From an uncultured Oscillospiraceae bacterium (GTDB lineage Bacteria > Bacillota > Clostridia > Oscillospirales > Ruminococcaceae): 36,912 nucleotides of DNA. The notes beneath the pieces are model-generated. The model saw only the letters and a list, made by a program, of their open reading frames with translations, was not told the DNA's origin and ran no database searches. The stretch covers positions 1 through 36,912 of the forward strand of contig CAJUMS010000024.1 in NCBI GenBank assembly GCA_910587465.1, written 5' to 3'. The stretch's first letter is position 1. Every line of letters starts with the position of its first letter. The position numbers and the translations under genes are program-made. This document shows, in pieces, positions 7,568-16,270 of this stretch.

Positions 7568-8157
7568 AGGCTCTCCTTATTTTTATTGAATTGCAGATAA
7601 TAATTATATGCTTCAAACGTTGAAAGCGGCAGCGCGCCGCACTTGCTGCATACGCAGCTTATCTGATAGATCAGCGCCACGGACATTGCCAGATCGAGGT
7701 CTTTGTAGCAATACTCGCGCATTTTTTCAACGCCCTTGTAGCTGCGCTCGTCCGAGATCATATCGCCGAGATACACTATCTTTTCCAGATCGCTCATTCT
7801 CGCGCAGCCTACGGTGTGATAGCGTACCGCGCGTATCACTTCGTCGTCGTCGATATGAAGTATCTCGCGGACGTAATATCCTCCCGCAACGCCGTGCCAG
7901 AGCGCCCTTGCGGCAAGCTCGGCGGGATCCGGGGACAGCCCGCTGTCGACTGTGTACTGCTTCTGCCTGTCGGGCAGGTCTTCCTTCATTATATCGTGCA
8001 ACATTCCCGCAAGATAGCACCGCTGCTTATCCGCGCCGAACTTCTCCGCGAGCCTGAAGCACTCCTCAGCTACGTTCATACTGTGCTGAAAGCGCTTTTT
8101 CGACAGCCGCTCCTTCAGCAAGTCCTCGTATTGGTCGTAATCCACATACTTACTCAA
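7564..8157 (-). CDS. yqeK: YqeK-type HD-domain Ap4A hydrolase
   Basis: An HD-domain protein of the YqeK family, whose characterised members split symmetrical Ap4A into two ADP. Metal-binding HD elements are RFQHSMNVAEE, the HD pair in AGMLHDIMKED, LWHGVAGGYYV, RYHTVG and the distal Asp in VYLGDMISDER. No ATG fits the family N-terminus. I propose TTG 8157 (protein of about 197 aa starting LSKYVDYDQY), since AGAGG lies 8 nt upstream and this start follows the nadD stop closely. A GTG four codons later is an alternative, and an ATG at 8235 would overlap nadD by 74 nt. It is coupled to rsfS by a 4-bp overlap. Confidence 0.9.
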   Translation of the reverse strand: MSKYVDYDQYEDLLKERLSKKRFQHSMNVAEECFRLAEKFGADKQRCYLAGMLHDIMKEDLPDRQKQYTVDSGLSPDPAELAARALWHGVAGGYYVREILHIDDDEVIRAVRYHTVGCARMSDLEKIVYLGDMISDERSYKGVEKMREYCYKDLDLAMSVALIYQISCVCSKCGALPLSTFEAYNYYLQFNKNKESL

Positions 8158-8161
8158 CTTC

Positions 8162-8758
8162 TCAACCTCTGTACAAATCGTTTTCCGCGATGTATTCCGC
8201 AACGTTCTGCGGCACAAGCTCCGATATATCCGCACCCTCGGCGATCTTCCGGCGTACCTCCGTTGACGAAACGTCCACGACGTTTGTCGGCAGAACCTTT
8301 ACCCTGCCCATTTCCGCCGCAAATTCAAGCATATCGGTGAAATTATCGCCGCCTCTGGCGACAGCGCAGACCTTACTTTCCTTGAGTATGCTCTCGTACT
8401 TGTACCATTCCCGGAACGAAAACAGCATATCGCCGCCGATAAGCAGATAGAACTGCTCGTCGCGGGACTGTTTCGCAAGCTCGCGTATCGTGTTTATCGT
8501 GTAGCTTACGCCGCCCATTTTCCGCTCGATATCACTCACCGTAACCTCGCATTTGTCCGAGATATTCTCAAACGCGCGTCTGCACATCTCGGTGCGCTCG
8601 TCAAACGACAACAGCTTTGTAGCCTTATGCGGCGACTCGAACGTCGGGATAACAAGCAGCTTTCTCAGCTTAAGCTGCTCTATCGCTTCCTTGGCAAGAT
8701 TGACGTGACCGTTATGCACGGGATTGAACGCGCCGCCGAAAATTCCCGTCTTAATCAA
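8162..8758 (-). CDS. nadD: Nicotinate-nucleotide adenylyltransferase
   Basis: A 198-aa nucleotidyltransferase that adenylates nicotinate mononucleotide to deamido-NAD. It shows the GxFxPxHxGH signature as GIFGGAFNPVHNGH (residues 5-18), the PTFESPHK substrate loop, FYLLIGGDMLFSF, and the C-terminal ISSTxxR-like VDVSSTEVRR motif. Length is normal. It overlaps yhbY by 8 bp. Placement with yhbY, yqeK and rsfS is the classic Firmicutes arrangement. Confidence 0.95.
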   Translation of the reverse strand: MIKTGIFGGAFNPVHNGHVNLAKEAIEQLKLRKLLVIPTFESPHKATKLLSFDERTEMCRRAFENISDKCEVTVSDIERKMGGVSYTINTIRELAKQSRDEQFYLLIGGDMLFSFREWYKYESILKESKVCAVARGGDNFTDMLEFAAEMGRVKVLPTNVVDVSSTEVRRKIAEGADISELVPQNVAEYIAENDLYRG

Positions 8759-9047
8759 GCTCGATCACCCTCTTTTTCGGGTCGCGGCTCCTGCGCCAGA
8801 GCACGAATTTCCGACCGATAACGGCGACAACCTCGGCGCTGAGCTGCGGCGCGATAATGTCCGCCGCCTCGCGCGCGTTATACACGCAACTTTCCTGAAC
8901 CCCTATTTTTATAAGCTCACGCGCATTTATCGCGTGTTCTAGCTGATTTATTATCTCGTCGGTAATGCCGAGCTTTCCGATATAGAATATCGGATTATAG
9001 CTCTGCGCTATTGAGCGAAGATGCGCTCTTTGTTTACTTGTCAGCAT
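8751..9047 (-). CDS. yhbY: CRM-domain ribosome assembly protein YhbY
   Basis: A 98-aa single CRM-domain RNA-binding protein linked to 50S subunit assembly. The start MLTSKQRAHLRSIAQ, the central GKLGITDEI (GxxG-type loop), HELI-like NARELIKIGV, and the C-terminal IGRKFVLWRRS are diagnostic. It begins immediately after the rdgB stop, with GGAGGAG inside the end of rdgB 12 nt upstream. It overlaps nadD by 8 bp. Confidence 0.94.
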   Translation of the reverse strand: MLTSKQRAHLRSIAQSYNPIFYIGKLGITDEIINQLEHAINARELIKIGVQESCVYNAREAADIIAPQLSAEVVAVIGRKFVLWRRSRDPKKRVIELD

Positions 9048-9704
9048 TTATGAAAATTTCTCCTCCAATATCTTAGAAAGCTGTCCGAACGCGTTCGCGC
9101 GGTGAGATATATTATTTTTCTCCTCGTCGCCGATAGTCGCCATGCTGTCGTCGTCGTTCAGCATAAAGATCGGGTCATAGCCGAAGCCGTTCTTGCCCTT
9201 GGGCTTCTCCCCTATGTATCCGCGGACCTCTCCGTTTACGGAATACTCGTCGTCCTCGGCGTATATGAAATAAATCGAGCACACAAACCTCGCGTCGCGA
9301 AGCTCCCTCGCAACGCCGTGCATCTCGTCCAAAACCTTTTGGCAGCGCGCCTTATCGTCCGCTCCCTCGCCCGCGTACCGCGCCGAATACACTCCCGGAG
9401 CGCCGTCCAGAAAGTCTATCTCCAGACCGCTGTCGTCCGCGATAGTCGGGGTCTTTGTAGCCTCCCAGACCGCGCGCGCCTTGATATGCGCGTTCTCCTC
9501 GAACGTGTCGCCGTCCTCGACGATCTCCTCGTCAAAGCCCGCGTCTCGCATTGAGATGACCTCGAACCCGAACGGAGACAAAAGCTCCTTGAACTCGCGT
9601 ATCTTCCCCGCGTTGTTGGACGCGATTATCAGACGTTTTCGGCAAATACCGTCCGTAGGTTCGGGTACGGTGCCTTGTTCTTCACTCGATCGGTGATGTT
9701 CCAT
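9048..9704 (-). CDS. rdgB: dITP/XTP pyrophosphatase (RdgB/HAM1)
   Basis: A 218-aa Ham1-family pyrophosphatase that removes non-canonical purine nucleotides (dITP, XTP) from the pool. Motifs are LIIASNNAGKIREF, TPTIADDSGLEID with the catalytic acidic pair, GVYSARYAG, and KGKNGFGYDPIF, then SHRANAF near the C-terminus. I use ATG 9704. The promoter at 9744-9772 puts the start of transcription near 9737, leaving no room for a ribosome binding site before the ATG at 9725, while AAAGGA lies 12 nt before 9704. About 23 residues precede the usual family start, a polar extension rich in Glu and Ser. Confidence 0.94.
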   Translation of the reverse strand: MEHHRSSEEQGTVPEPTDGICRKRLIIASNNAGKIREFKELLSPFGFEVISMRDAGFDEEIVEDGDTFEENAHIKARAVWEATKTPTIADDSGLEIDFLDGAPGVYSARYAGEGADDKARCQKVLDEMHGVARELRDARFVCSIYFIYAEDDEYSVNGEVRGYIGEKPKGKNGFGYDPIFMLNDDDSMATIGDEEKNNISHRANAFGQLSKILEEKFS

Positions 9705-9743
9705 GATTGAAAATGATCCTTTCATCAAAAATTGTTGCCTTTT

Positions 9744-9772
9744 ATTATATCACATAATCTTCAAGATGTCAA
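9744..9772 (-). promoter_or_regulatory. Consensus sigma-A promoter for the rdgB operon
   Basis: Minus strand: TTGACA, 17-nt spacer, TATAAT, both perfect. It sits in the 107-bp gap between the cat stop and the rdgB start, so rdgB-yhbY-nadD-yqeK-rsfS can be transcribed apart from ftsY and cat. No terminator is visible after cat. Confidence 0.93.
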
Positions 9773-9811
9773 TACCTTGAATTGGCGTTTGGGTGTATAT
9801 TAGCTCTATTT

Positions 9812-10435
9812 TCACATACCGTCAATTTGGGACTGCAAATCGTTTATAAAACAGCAGACGTGAAATCCGTCGCAGACAGCATGATGTACCTGAACCGCCA
9901 AGGGAAGATAAAAACGTCCGTTATCCTCAACAAATTTCCCGATTGTGAAAATAGGGGGTAAATATCTGAAATCGGAAACATTCAGATTGAAAGCGTCAAA
10001 TGTTGTCCACGGAAGCATTGAAACCGTAAAGCTGTTTTCGGGAAGATCGGGTTTTGCCATAAAACGTTCTATGCTCCCATAGTGTTCAACGTCTTCTTCA
10101 TAAAGTCGGCAAAACATTTCATAATCGTCCGAAAAGCTTGTCCATATATTGGAAAAGGTTTTGGTTTCCTTATGAAACACCGTATAACACGGCTCCATAT
10201 TGGCATAAAGGAGCAATTCACCGTGATCGTTGAATTTCATACGAAACTGCTCGTGTCGATTTACCGACGCAGTCAGCAAATACAGCATTGTCGGATACAA
10301 TCTCAATCCTTTTTGCCTGATATTTGTGATATCCAGCTTTACTGTCATACTGTATGTGCAGGGAACCGCCGATAAATAATGTTCAAAATACTCTTTCCGT
10401 TCCCAGATATTCGGATCAATGATCGTATAATCCAT
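9812..10435 (-). CDS. Type A chloramphenicol O-acetyltransferase
   Basis: A 207-aa CAT-family enzyme that would acetylate the 3-hydroxyl of chloramphenicol with acetyl-CoA. Nearly all hallmark residues are visible: WERKEYFEHY with R13, VPCTYSMTVK, S139 in FTVSMLPWTTFDAFN, T164 in PIFTIGK, and the catalytic VHHAVCDGFHV with H185 and D189. It reads like the clostridial catP/catD group, at roughly half identity from memory. Length is close to the usual 213-219. Its GAGGA overlaps the ftsY stop, so it is translated from the ftsY mRNA. Codon use looks more AT-rich than that of ftsY. No mobile element flanks it. Activity is inferred from intact catalytic residues. Confidence 0.92.
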   Translation of the reverse strand: MDYTIIDPNIWERKEYFEHYLSAVPCTYSMTVKLDITNIRQKGLRLYPTMLYLLTASVNRHEQFRMKFNDHGELLLYANMEPCYTVFHKETKTFSNIWTSFSDDYEMFCRLYEEDVEHYGSIERFMAKPDLPENSFTVSMLPWTTFDAFNLNVSDFRYLPPIFTIGKFVEDNGRFYLPLAVQVHHAVCDGFHVCCFINDLQSQIDGM

Positions 10436-10447
10436 AAAAAACCGTCC

Positions 10448-11584
10448 TCAATCAAACAGCGCGTTGACGTAATTCTCGGGGATAAACTCCTGCAAGTCCT
10501 CTATCTTCTCGCCCACGCCGACCAACTTTACGGGCAGACCTAGCTCGTTCTTGATCGGAATAATTATTCCGCCCTTTGCCGTGCCGTCGAGCTTTGTAAG
10601 CACTATTCCCGTAATGTCCGCCGTTTCGTTGAACAGCCGCGCCTGATTTACCGCGTTCTGACCCGTCGTCGCATCGAGGACGAGCAGCGTTTCCACGCTC
10701 GCCTCGGGGAGCTCGCGCGAAATTATCCTCGCGATCTTTTTCAGCTCCTCCATAAGGTTCTTCTTGTTATGCAGACGTCCCGCGGTATCGCACAGCACTA
10801 TGTCCGCACCGCGCGCCTTTGCCGCCGAGATCGCGTCGAACACCACAGCCGCGGGGTCGCTGCCCTCGCCGTGCTTGACGATCTCAACGCCCGCGCGCTC
10901 CGTCCAGACGTTGAGCTGATCTATCGCCGCCGCGCGGAACGTATCCGCCGCCGCCACAATCACCTTGTTGCCGCCCGCCTTGAAACGCGCCGCCATTTTG
11001 CCGATAGTCGTCGTCTTTCCCGCGCCGTTTACGCCGATAACCATTATCACCGACGGCTTGGTCTCGAGCTTCATCTCGTTTCCGCCCGTGAGTATCTCCG
11101 AAATGATATCCTTTAACATCTGCTTGACGTCCGCGGGCTCGGTAGTTCCCGTGCGCTTTACCTCGGCGCGGAGCTTGTCACAGATATCCGCGCTTGTTTC
11201 CGCACCGATATCGGAAAGTATCAGCGTTTCCTCAAGCTCATCGAAGAAGTCCTCGTCTATCTTGGTGAACGAATTTATAAGCAGCTCGACCTTGTTCACA
11301 AAGCCGTCTTTGGTCTTTTTCAAGCCCTCGCGCAGACGGTACAGGCTTTCCTCCTTTTGCTGAGCCTCGTACTCCTCCATATACTCGATATCCGCCTCGT
11401 GGTCGGTGAATATCGGAGTGCCGCCCTGCAGGCGCTCCAGCAGCGAAGCCCGTCCGCCGTTGTCCGAGCTTTCGGAGGGTGCGGCATTTTCAGTGCTTTC
11501 CGAGCTATCCGCGCTCCGAACGTTTTCGTCCTCCTCTGGAACGTCAACTATCTTTTTTCTCTTGAATTTATCAAATAATCCCAT
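10448..11584 (-). CDS. ftsY: Signal recognition particle receptor FtsY
   Basis: A 378-aa SRP GTPase receptor for co-translational membrane targeting. An acidic, Ser-rich N-terminal A region covers about residues 15-80. The four-helix N domain follows (about 85-165), then the G domain with G1 GVNGAGKTT (184-192), the DTFRAAAIDQL insertion-box region, DTAGRLHNK (G3), TKLDGTAKGG (G4) and the closing GVGEKIEDLQEF. All catalytic elements are present. AAGGAG precedes the ATG by 7 nt. It follows smc after a 117-bp gap that holds a gene remnant, and is itself followed by cat at 12 nt. Confidence 0.97.
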   Translation of the reverse strand: MGLFDKFKRKKIVDVPEEDENVRSADSSESTENAAPSESSDNGGRASLLERLQGGTPIFTDHEADIEYMEEYEAQQKEESLYRLREGLKKTKDGFVNKVELLINSFTKIDEDFFDELEETLILSDIGAETSADICDKLRAEVKRTGTTEPADVKQMLKDIISEILTGGNEMKLETKPSVIMVIGVNGAGKTTTIGKMAARFKAGGNKVIVAAADTFRAAAIDQLNVWTERAGVEIVKHGEGSDPAAVVFDAISAAKARGADIVLCDTAGRLHNKKNLMEELKKIARIISRELPEASVETLLVLDATTGQNAVNQARLFNETADITGIVLTKLDGTAKGGIIIPIKNELGLPVKLVGVGEKIEDLQEFIPENYVNALFD

Positions 11585-11723
11585 TGTTTATCTCCTTCTG
11601 CGCTTTTGCGGCGATCTCATACAGAGTTTTAACTGCCTTATCCGCGTTGACAATTACGTCGGGTATAAGCGGCTCTTCGTCCTTTGATATGTCGGCTCTA
11701 GTTAATTTGTTACGCCGTCCAGC
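11571..11723 (-). pseudogene. Possible 3' remnant of a lost gene between smc and ftsY
   Basis: On the minus strand a frame different from both smc and ftsY stays open for 50 codons. It starts inside the smc 3' end, after a TGA, and ends at a TGA inside the ftsY start. It has no ATG, GTG or TTG. The last 30 or so residues look protein-like (DEEPLIPDVIVNADKAV, then EIAAKAQKEI), as in the C-terminal end of an enzyme. It also carries the ftsY ribosome binding site. I read it as the tail of a gene whose 5' part was deleted. It could equally be chance. Confidence 0.35.
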
Positions 11724-14700
11724 TCATCGGTAAGCTCCTGTCTCAACAGGCGCGATACTCCTTTTTCCTGCATAAAAACGCCGTACAGCACCGAACAGCC
11801 CTCGATAGTGCCGCGGCGGTGAGAGATTATCATAAGCTGAGTACGGCGGCTGAAGCGGTTTAAGTAACCGATGTACTTCTCGACGTTCACAACATCGAGC
11901 GCTGCGTCGACCTCGTCCAACATACAGAAAGGCGTGGGGCGGTGCATTAATATCGCGAAATAAATCGTGATAGCAACCATGGTCTGCTCGCCGCCCGACA
12001 GCGAAATAAGATTCTTTATTACCTTGCCCGGAGGCGCTGCGTTTATCTCGATGCCCGAATTAAGCACGTCGTCGGGGTTGGTAAGCTCCAGCTCGGCGTG
12101 AGCGCCCGGTCCGAATATCTGCACGAATATCTCCTTAAAGTGCTTGTTAATATCGTAAAAACTCTCCAAAAACTGCTTTTTGATGTCGCCCGTGAGCTGT
12201 TCGATAAGCTTTTCAAGCTCGCGCTTCGCGTCCTCAATATCGCGCAGCTGCGCCGACTGGAACTCGTACCGCTGAGATACTATCTCGTACTCCTCGATAC
12301 TCTCCATATTAACGATACCCATGGCGCTTATGCGCTTGCTAAGCTCGGTGAGATCGTTCTCGGCGGCTAGGAGATTTTCGGGTACCTCCGCCTGCTCCGC
12401 CGCCTGCGACACGGTGAGGTTGTAGCTGTCGAAAAGCAGTGAGACTATCTTGTCGTACTCCTTTTGCAGAGCCACCTGCCGCTCGTCAAGCCTCGCGACC
12501 TCTCGCGTGAATTTTTCCTTGTTGCGGTTCGCCTCGGCAATGTCTTGATGGAGTTCGTTGATACGCTTGTCGACCGCGTTTATTTCGTTCGTCAATGTCG
12601 TGATCTCCTCGTTCTTTTCGGAAAGCTCGCCGCTGCTCGCCTCTATCTCGCGCTTGATACGCTCTATTTTCTCGCGGATAGCACGATCGTTCTTGTCAAG
12701 CTCGCTCATTGCCTGCTGATAGCCGCCGCTGTTCTCAAGCAGCGTCCTGCGGTTATCCTCAATATTCTTTATCTGCTGCTTTTTCAAGTCAATGTCGTGC
12801 AGCGAGTCCAGTCTGTCGTTGTTGAACTTGAGTATCTTTTCGGATATCTCTCTGATCTTGTTCTCCGCGTCGGAGCGCTCTCCGCTTTGCTCCTCGTGCT
12901 TCTGTTCAAGCTCGTTTATCTTTTCCGACAGCACTGCCGTCTCCTTTTCGGCAGCGGTGATTATGTCGGTCTGCTGCTTTATCTGATAATCGAAACGCTG
13001 CAAGGTCAGACGAGAGCTTTCGCCCTGATTTTCAAGCTGCTCGATAAGGCTCGTCAATCTGGATATCTCCGCGCTTGTGCGGATATCCTCCTGCTCGAGC
13101 TCGCGTATCCTGTCCGCCATTCCCTCGGTCTCAATTGTGAATTTCGCGACCTCGGCTCTGTAACGCTCGAATTCCTCGTTCTTAGTCTTGACGCTCTCGC
13201 GGAGCTTGGTTATCTCGCCGTAAAGCGCGTCAAGCTCCTGTTTACGCGAGATAATGCCGCCCCTGTTTATGCGCGAGCCGCCAGTAAACGAACCGCCCGC
13301 ATTGACGAGCTGACCGTCCAATGTGACGATACGAAATCTGTAACCGTACTTCTTGCCGATAACGGTCGCTGTGTCGATATCGTCCACCACCGCCGTCAGT
13401 CCAAGCAGATTGCCGATTATCTGCGCGTACTCGTCGCCGCACTCCACAAGCTCGCTCGCGATGCCCTCAAAGCCTGCCTCGTTCTGAAGTCGCGGCTCGT
13501 TGAGGTGTCTGCCCTTCATCGAGGTGAGCGGATAGAACGTTGCACGACCCGCGTTCGTTTCCTTTAAAAAACGGATACAGCGGTTCGCGGTTTCCTCGTT
13601 GTCGACTATAATATTCTGCATTACGGACTGCAAAACCGTTTCGATCGCGGTCACATACTTTTCGGGCACGGTGATTACGTCAGCTACAATGCCGTGTATA
13701 CCCGTAAGTCTGCCCTGCTCGCCCGCCGTGATTATCTCCTTTACGGCGCGGGAATACCCCTCCTTGCTCTTCTCGATATCGGAAAGGACTTTGTAGCGCT
13801 GCTGCTTTTCGCCAAGCTTTGAGTTCTCCTGCTCGAGAGCCGTCCGCGCTTCGTTAAGGCGTTTTCTCTTACCCTCGGCAAGGCGCTCCATTCCCGCGGA
13901 TTTATTTTGCGCGGCAGCCCTTTCCTCGGCGTTCTTTTCGGCGGTTTTCCGCACCTCGGAAAGCTCGTCCTTATAACCGTTTATCTTGTTTTCTCCCTCG
14001 GAAAGGTCGGCGAGAAAGCCGTTTTTCTGCTCGGTAATCTCGTCCGCGGTGCGCCTTGCGAGCGACGCGGCAAGCTCCTGCTTGGTCTGTTCGGCACGCG
14101 CCGCGGCGATCTCGCTCTCGAGCGCGGAATACTCCTCACCCGCCTCGATATTCTGCTTTGAGATCTCGTCAAGCTTATCCTGCAATTCTTTGGACTGCTT
14201 TTCAAGCTTGTCCGCGGTCGCCTGCTTTTCGGTTATCTCGGCGTTGATCCGCTCTATCTGCGTATCAAACGTGCGGCTGTTCTGCTCCGCGTTCTTTAAT
14301 TGCTCGGTAAGCTCCACGCGGCGCTGTTCGTTATGCTTTAGGTCATTTTCCGCGACAGAAATTCCAGAGCGCTTTTCCGAAAGCTCATCGTTGGCGGTCT
14401 GTATGCTCGAACGCACGCGCTCAAGTCTGCCCTGCGCGGACAACTTGTCGTCGCCGAGCTTTTCTATCTGCTCCTGTGCTTTTTCAATATCGCGCTCGTA
14501 ATGCTCGCACTCTCCCCTGTTGAGCAGCAGATCGTCGTTCAGCTTGGTGAGCTCCTCGCGCTTTTCGTTAAGTCTCGCGACCGAGACGGATATCTCGAGC
14601 TCCTTTTTCTGCGCCAATAATTCCGACGCGAGTATAGCCTTTTCCGACTGCTTTTTCAGTATAGGCAGGCGCTCCTCATCGACGCGTATCAAGTCGCGCT

Positions 14701-15271
14701 GACGGATAATGTTATCCTCCGCCTGAGCGAGCTGTTTTTCCGCATCCGCTTTCTTGTGAAGGAACAGCGAAACACCCGCCGCCTCCTCGAATATCTCGCG
14801 GCGCTGAGTATCGCGGGCGTTGATTATCTCCGCAACCCTGCCCTGTCCGATTATTGAATAACCGTCGCGACCGAGACCCGTGCCCATAAGCAGCTCCTGA
14901 ATATCACGAAGCCGCGACTTCTTTCCGTTTATAAGGTACTCGCTCTCGCCCGAGCGGTACAGCTTGCGCGAGATAACTACCTCGTCCGCGTCTATCGAAA
15001 GAGCTCTGTCGGCGTTGTCAATAGTCAGCGCCACCCTCGCAAATCCCATAGCTTTGCGCTCGACGGTACCGTGGAAGATAACATCCTCCATTTTCTCGCC
15101 GCGCAGGGTTTTAGCGCCCTGCTCGCCCATTACCCACCGCAGCGCGTCCGAAATATTGCTCTTTCCGTTGCCGTTTGAGCCGACTACCGCCGTGGTCTTA
15201 GTATCAAACGACAGCACGGTTTTATCGGCAAAGGACTTGAAACCTTGTATTTCAAGAGTTTTAAATAACAT
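11702..15271 (-). CDS. smc: Chromosome partition protein SMC
   Basis: A 1189-aa SMC ATPase that, with ScpA and ScpB, compacts and segregates the chromosome. The N-terminal head has Walker A GSNGNGKS (31-38) and the R-loop region GFARVALTI. Long coiled coils flank a hinge at about residues 505-690 (GIHGIVADVITVPEKY, ATFYPLTS, GGSFTGGS). The C-terminal head has the signature LSGGEQ and Walker B FCMLDEVDAALD. The signature continues TMVAITIYFAIL, where RALTAIALLFAI is more usual. The ribosome binding site is weak (AAAGG, 8-9 nt upstream). It is downstream of rnc and the radical SAM gene, as in many Clostridia. Confidence 0.97.
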   Translation of the reverse strand: MLFKTLEIQGFKSFADKTVLSFDTKTTAVVGSNGNGKSNISDALRWVMGEQGAKTLRGEKMEDVIFHGTVERKAMGFARVALTIDNADRALSIDADEVVISRKLYRSGESEYLINGKKSRLRDIQELLMGTGLGRDGYSIIGQGRVAEIINARDTQRREIFEEAAGVSLFLHKKADAEKQLAQAEDNIIRQRDLIRVDEERLPILKKQSEKAILASELLAQKKELEISVSVARLNEKREELTKLNDDLLLNRGECEHYERDIEKAQEQIEKLGDDKLSAQGRLERVRSSIQTANDELSEKRSGISVAENDLKHNEQRRVELTEQLKNAEQNSRTFDTQIERINAEITEKQATADKLEKQSKELQDKLDEISKQNIEAGEEYSALESEIAAARAEQTKQELAASLARRTADEITEQKNGFLADLSEGENKINGYKDELSEVRKTAEKNAEERAAAQNKSAGMERLAEGKRKRLNEARTALEQENSKLGEKQQRYKVLSDIEKSKEGYSRAVKEIITAGEQGRLTGIHGIVADVITVPEKYVTAIETVLQSVMQNIIVDNEETANRCIRFLKETNAGRATFYPLTSMKGRHLNEPRLQNEAGFEGIASELVECGDEYAQIIGNLLGLTAVVDDIDTATVIGKKYGYRFRIVTLDGQLVNAGGSFTGGSRINRGGIISRKQELDALYGEITKLRESVKTKNEEFERYRAEVAKFTIETEGMADRIRELEQEDIRTSAEISRLTSLIEQLENQGESSRLTLQRFDYQIKQQTDIITAAEKETAVLSEKINELEQKHEEQSGERSDAENKIREISEKILKFNNDRLDSLHDIDLKKQQIKNIEDNRRTLLENSGGYQQAMSELDKNDRAIREKIERIKREIEASSGELSEKNEEITTLTNEINAVDKRINELHQDIAEANRNKEKFTREVARLDERQVALQKEYDKIVSLLFDSYNLTVSQAAEQAEVPENLLAAENDLTELSKRISAMGIVNMESIEEYEIVSQRYEFQSAQLRDIEDAKRELEKLIEQLTGDIKKQFLESFYDINKHFKEIFVQIFGPGAHAELELTNPDDVLNSGIEINAAPPGKVIKNLISLSGGEQTMVAITIYFAILMHRPTPFCMLDEVDAALDVVNVEKYIGYLNRFSRRTQLMIISHRRGTIEGCSVLYGVFMQEKGVSRLLRQELTDELDGVTN

Positions 15272-15283
15272 CTGTACCAGCCT

Positions 15284-16270
15284 TTATTTTATAAGTAAAT
15301 ATTCCCCGTCAAGGGGCAATATGTAAATTTCATATCCAAGCTCCGCGAGAGCCTTAACGTTACACTTCTTCTGTCCTATCGCCTTTGAAATATTTTTAGG
15401 ATCGGTGTAAATAAGATGATGACCTTTTTCAAGCTCCGCAAGCCGTGATTTCATATCATTAAGAAATATTCTGCTCTCGACAATCTCACGCAGCGCGGGA
15501 TGATAAACTCCGCCCAGCATTTCGCGTTCAACATCGGGGCTTGCGTGCAGTCCAAGACGTATAACTTTTATACCGCTGCACAAGAATTTTTGCAGCAGTC
15601 CCGCGCATAGATCCACTGTTTCCTCAAAAGAAAACGATCTGTATTTTCCGCACTCGAAAAGCTCACCCAGCCGCGTATTTTTCAATATTACAGTCGGATA
15701 TATGCGAACGGTCTTCGGCGCGAGCTTTATGAATTCGTCCGCCGTTTCAAGACAGCGTTCGGGAGTGTCCTTGTACAGTCCCGTCATCATCTGCAAGCCG
15801 AGCTTGATACCGCTTTGCTTTATCAGCGCGGAGGCTCTGCGAACGTCCTTGGCGGTATGTCCGCGGTCGTTCGCGGCTAACACCTCGTCGTTCATGGACT
15901 GCGCTCCAAGTTCGACAGCCGTTATGCCGTATCTTTTCAGAACGTCGACGATCTCCCCGTCAATACAGTCGGGGCGCGTCGAGCAGCGAATTCCCGTATA
16001 GCACGGAAACCGCTCAACAGCCGCCTTTGCAGTCTCGAGGAGCTCCAACATATAACCGCGCGGAATAGCCGTAAAGCTGCCGCCGAAGAACGCAATCTCC
16101 GCCGTCATTCCGCGCTTGGTAAGGTGCGCCGCCTGCTCCTCGAGAACAGTCTTGACCTTCTCCGGAGTCGGCGCGGACTGCTCGCCCGAAATGCTCCGCT
16201 GATCGCAGAAGCTGCACATATGCGGACAGCCAATATGCGGGATAAATATCGAAAGGTTAGTCTGTTTCAT
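15284..16270 (-). CDS. Elp3-like radical SAM protein
   Basis: A 328-aa radical SAM enzyme resembling the catalytic half of Elp3 (with a Radical_SAM_C type end) but with no GNAT domain. The cluster motif is C15-x3-C19-x2-C22 (GCPHMCSFCDQ). FFGGSFTAIP and VELGAQSMNDEVL are SAM-binding and barrel elements seen in this family. The reaction is unknown; tRNA wobble-uridine chemistry is suggested only by similarity to Elp3. The start overlaps the rnc end by 14 bp, and the family N-terminus 'SIFIPHIGCPHMC' supports it. Position between rnc and smc is conserved in Clostridia. Confidence 0.88.
   Translation of the reverse strand: MKQTNLSIFIPHIGCPHMCSFCDQRSISGEQSAPTPEKVKTVLEEQAAHLTKRGMTAEIAFFGGSFTAIPRGYMLELLETAKAAVERFPCYTGIRCSTRPDCIDGEIVDVLKRYGITAVELGAQSMNDEVLAANDRGHTAKDVRRASALIKQSGIKLGLQMMTGLYKDTPERCLETADEFIKLAPKTVRIYPTVILKNTRLGELFECGKYRSFSFEETVDLCAGLLQKFLCSGIKVIRLGLHASPDVEREMLGGVYHPALREIVESRIFLNDMKSRLAELEKGHHLIYTDPKNISKAIGQKKCNVKALAELGYEIYILPLDGEYLLIK

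Noticed and set aside
9812..10435. Mobile resistance cassette around the cat gene
   Set aside because: No insertion sequence, integrase, inverted repeats or private promoter; it shares translation signals with ftsY.
12464..13567. Plus-strand 367-codon frame
   Set aside because: Entirely antisense to the smc coiled coil. The translation has no family features and no ribosome binding site supports it.
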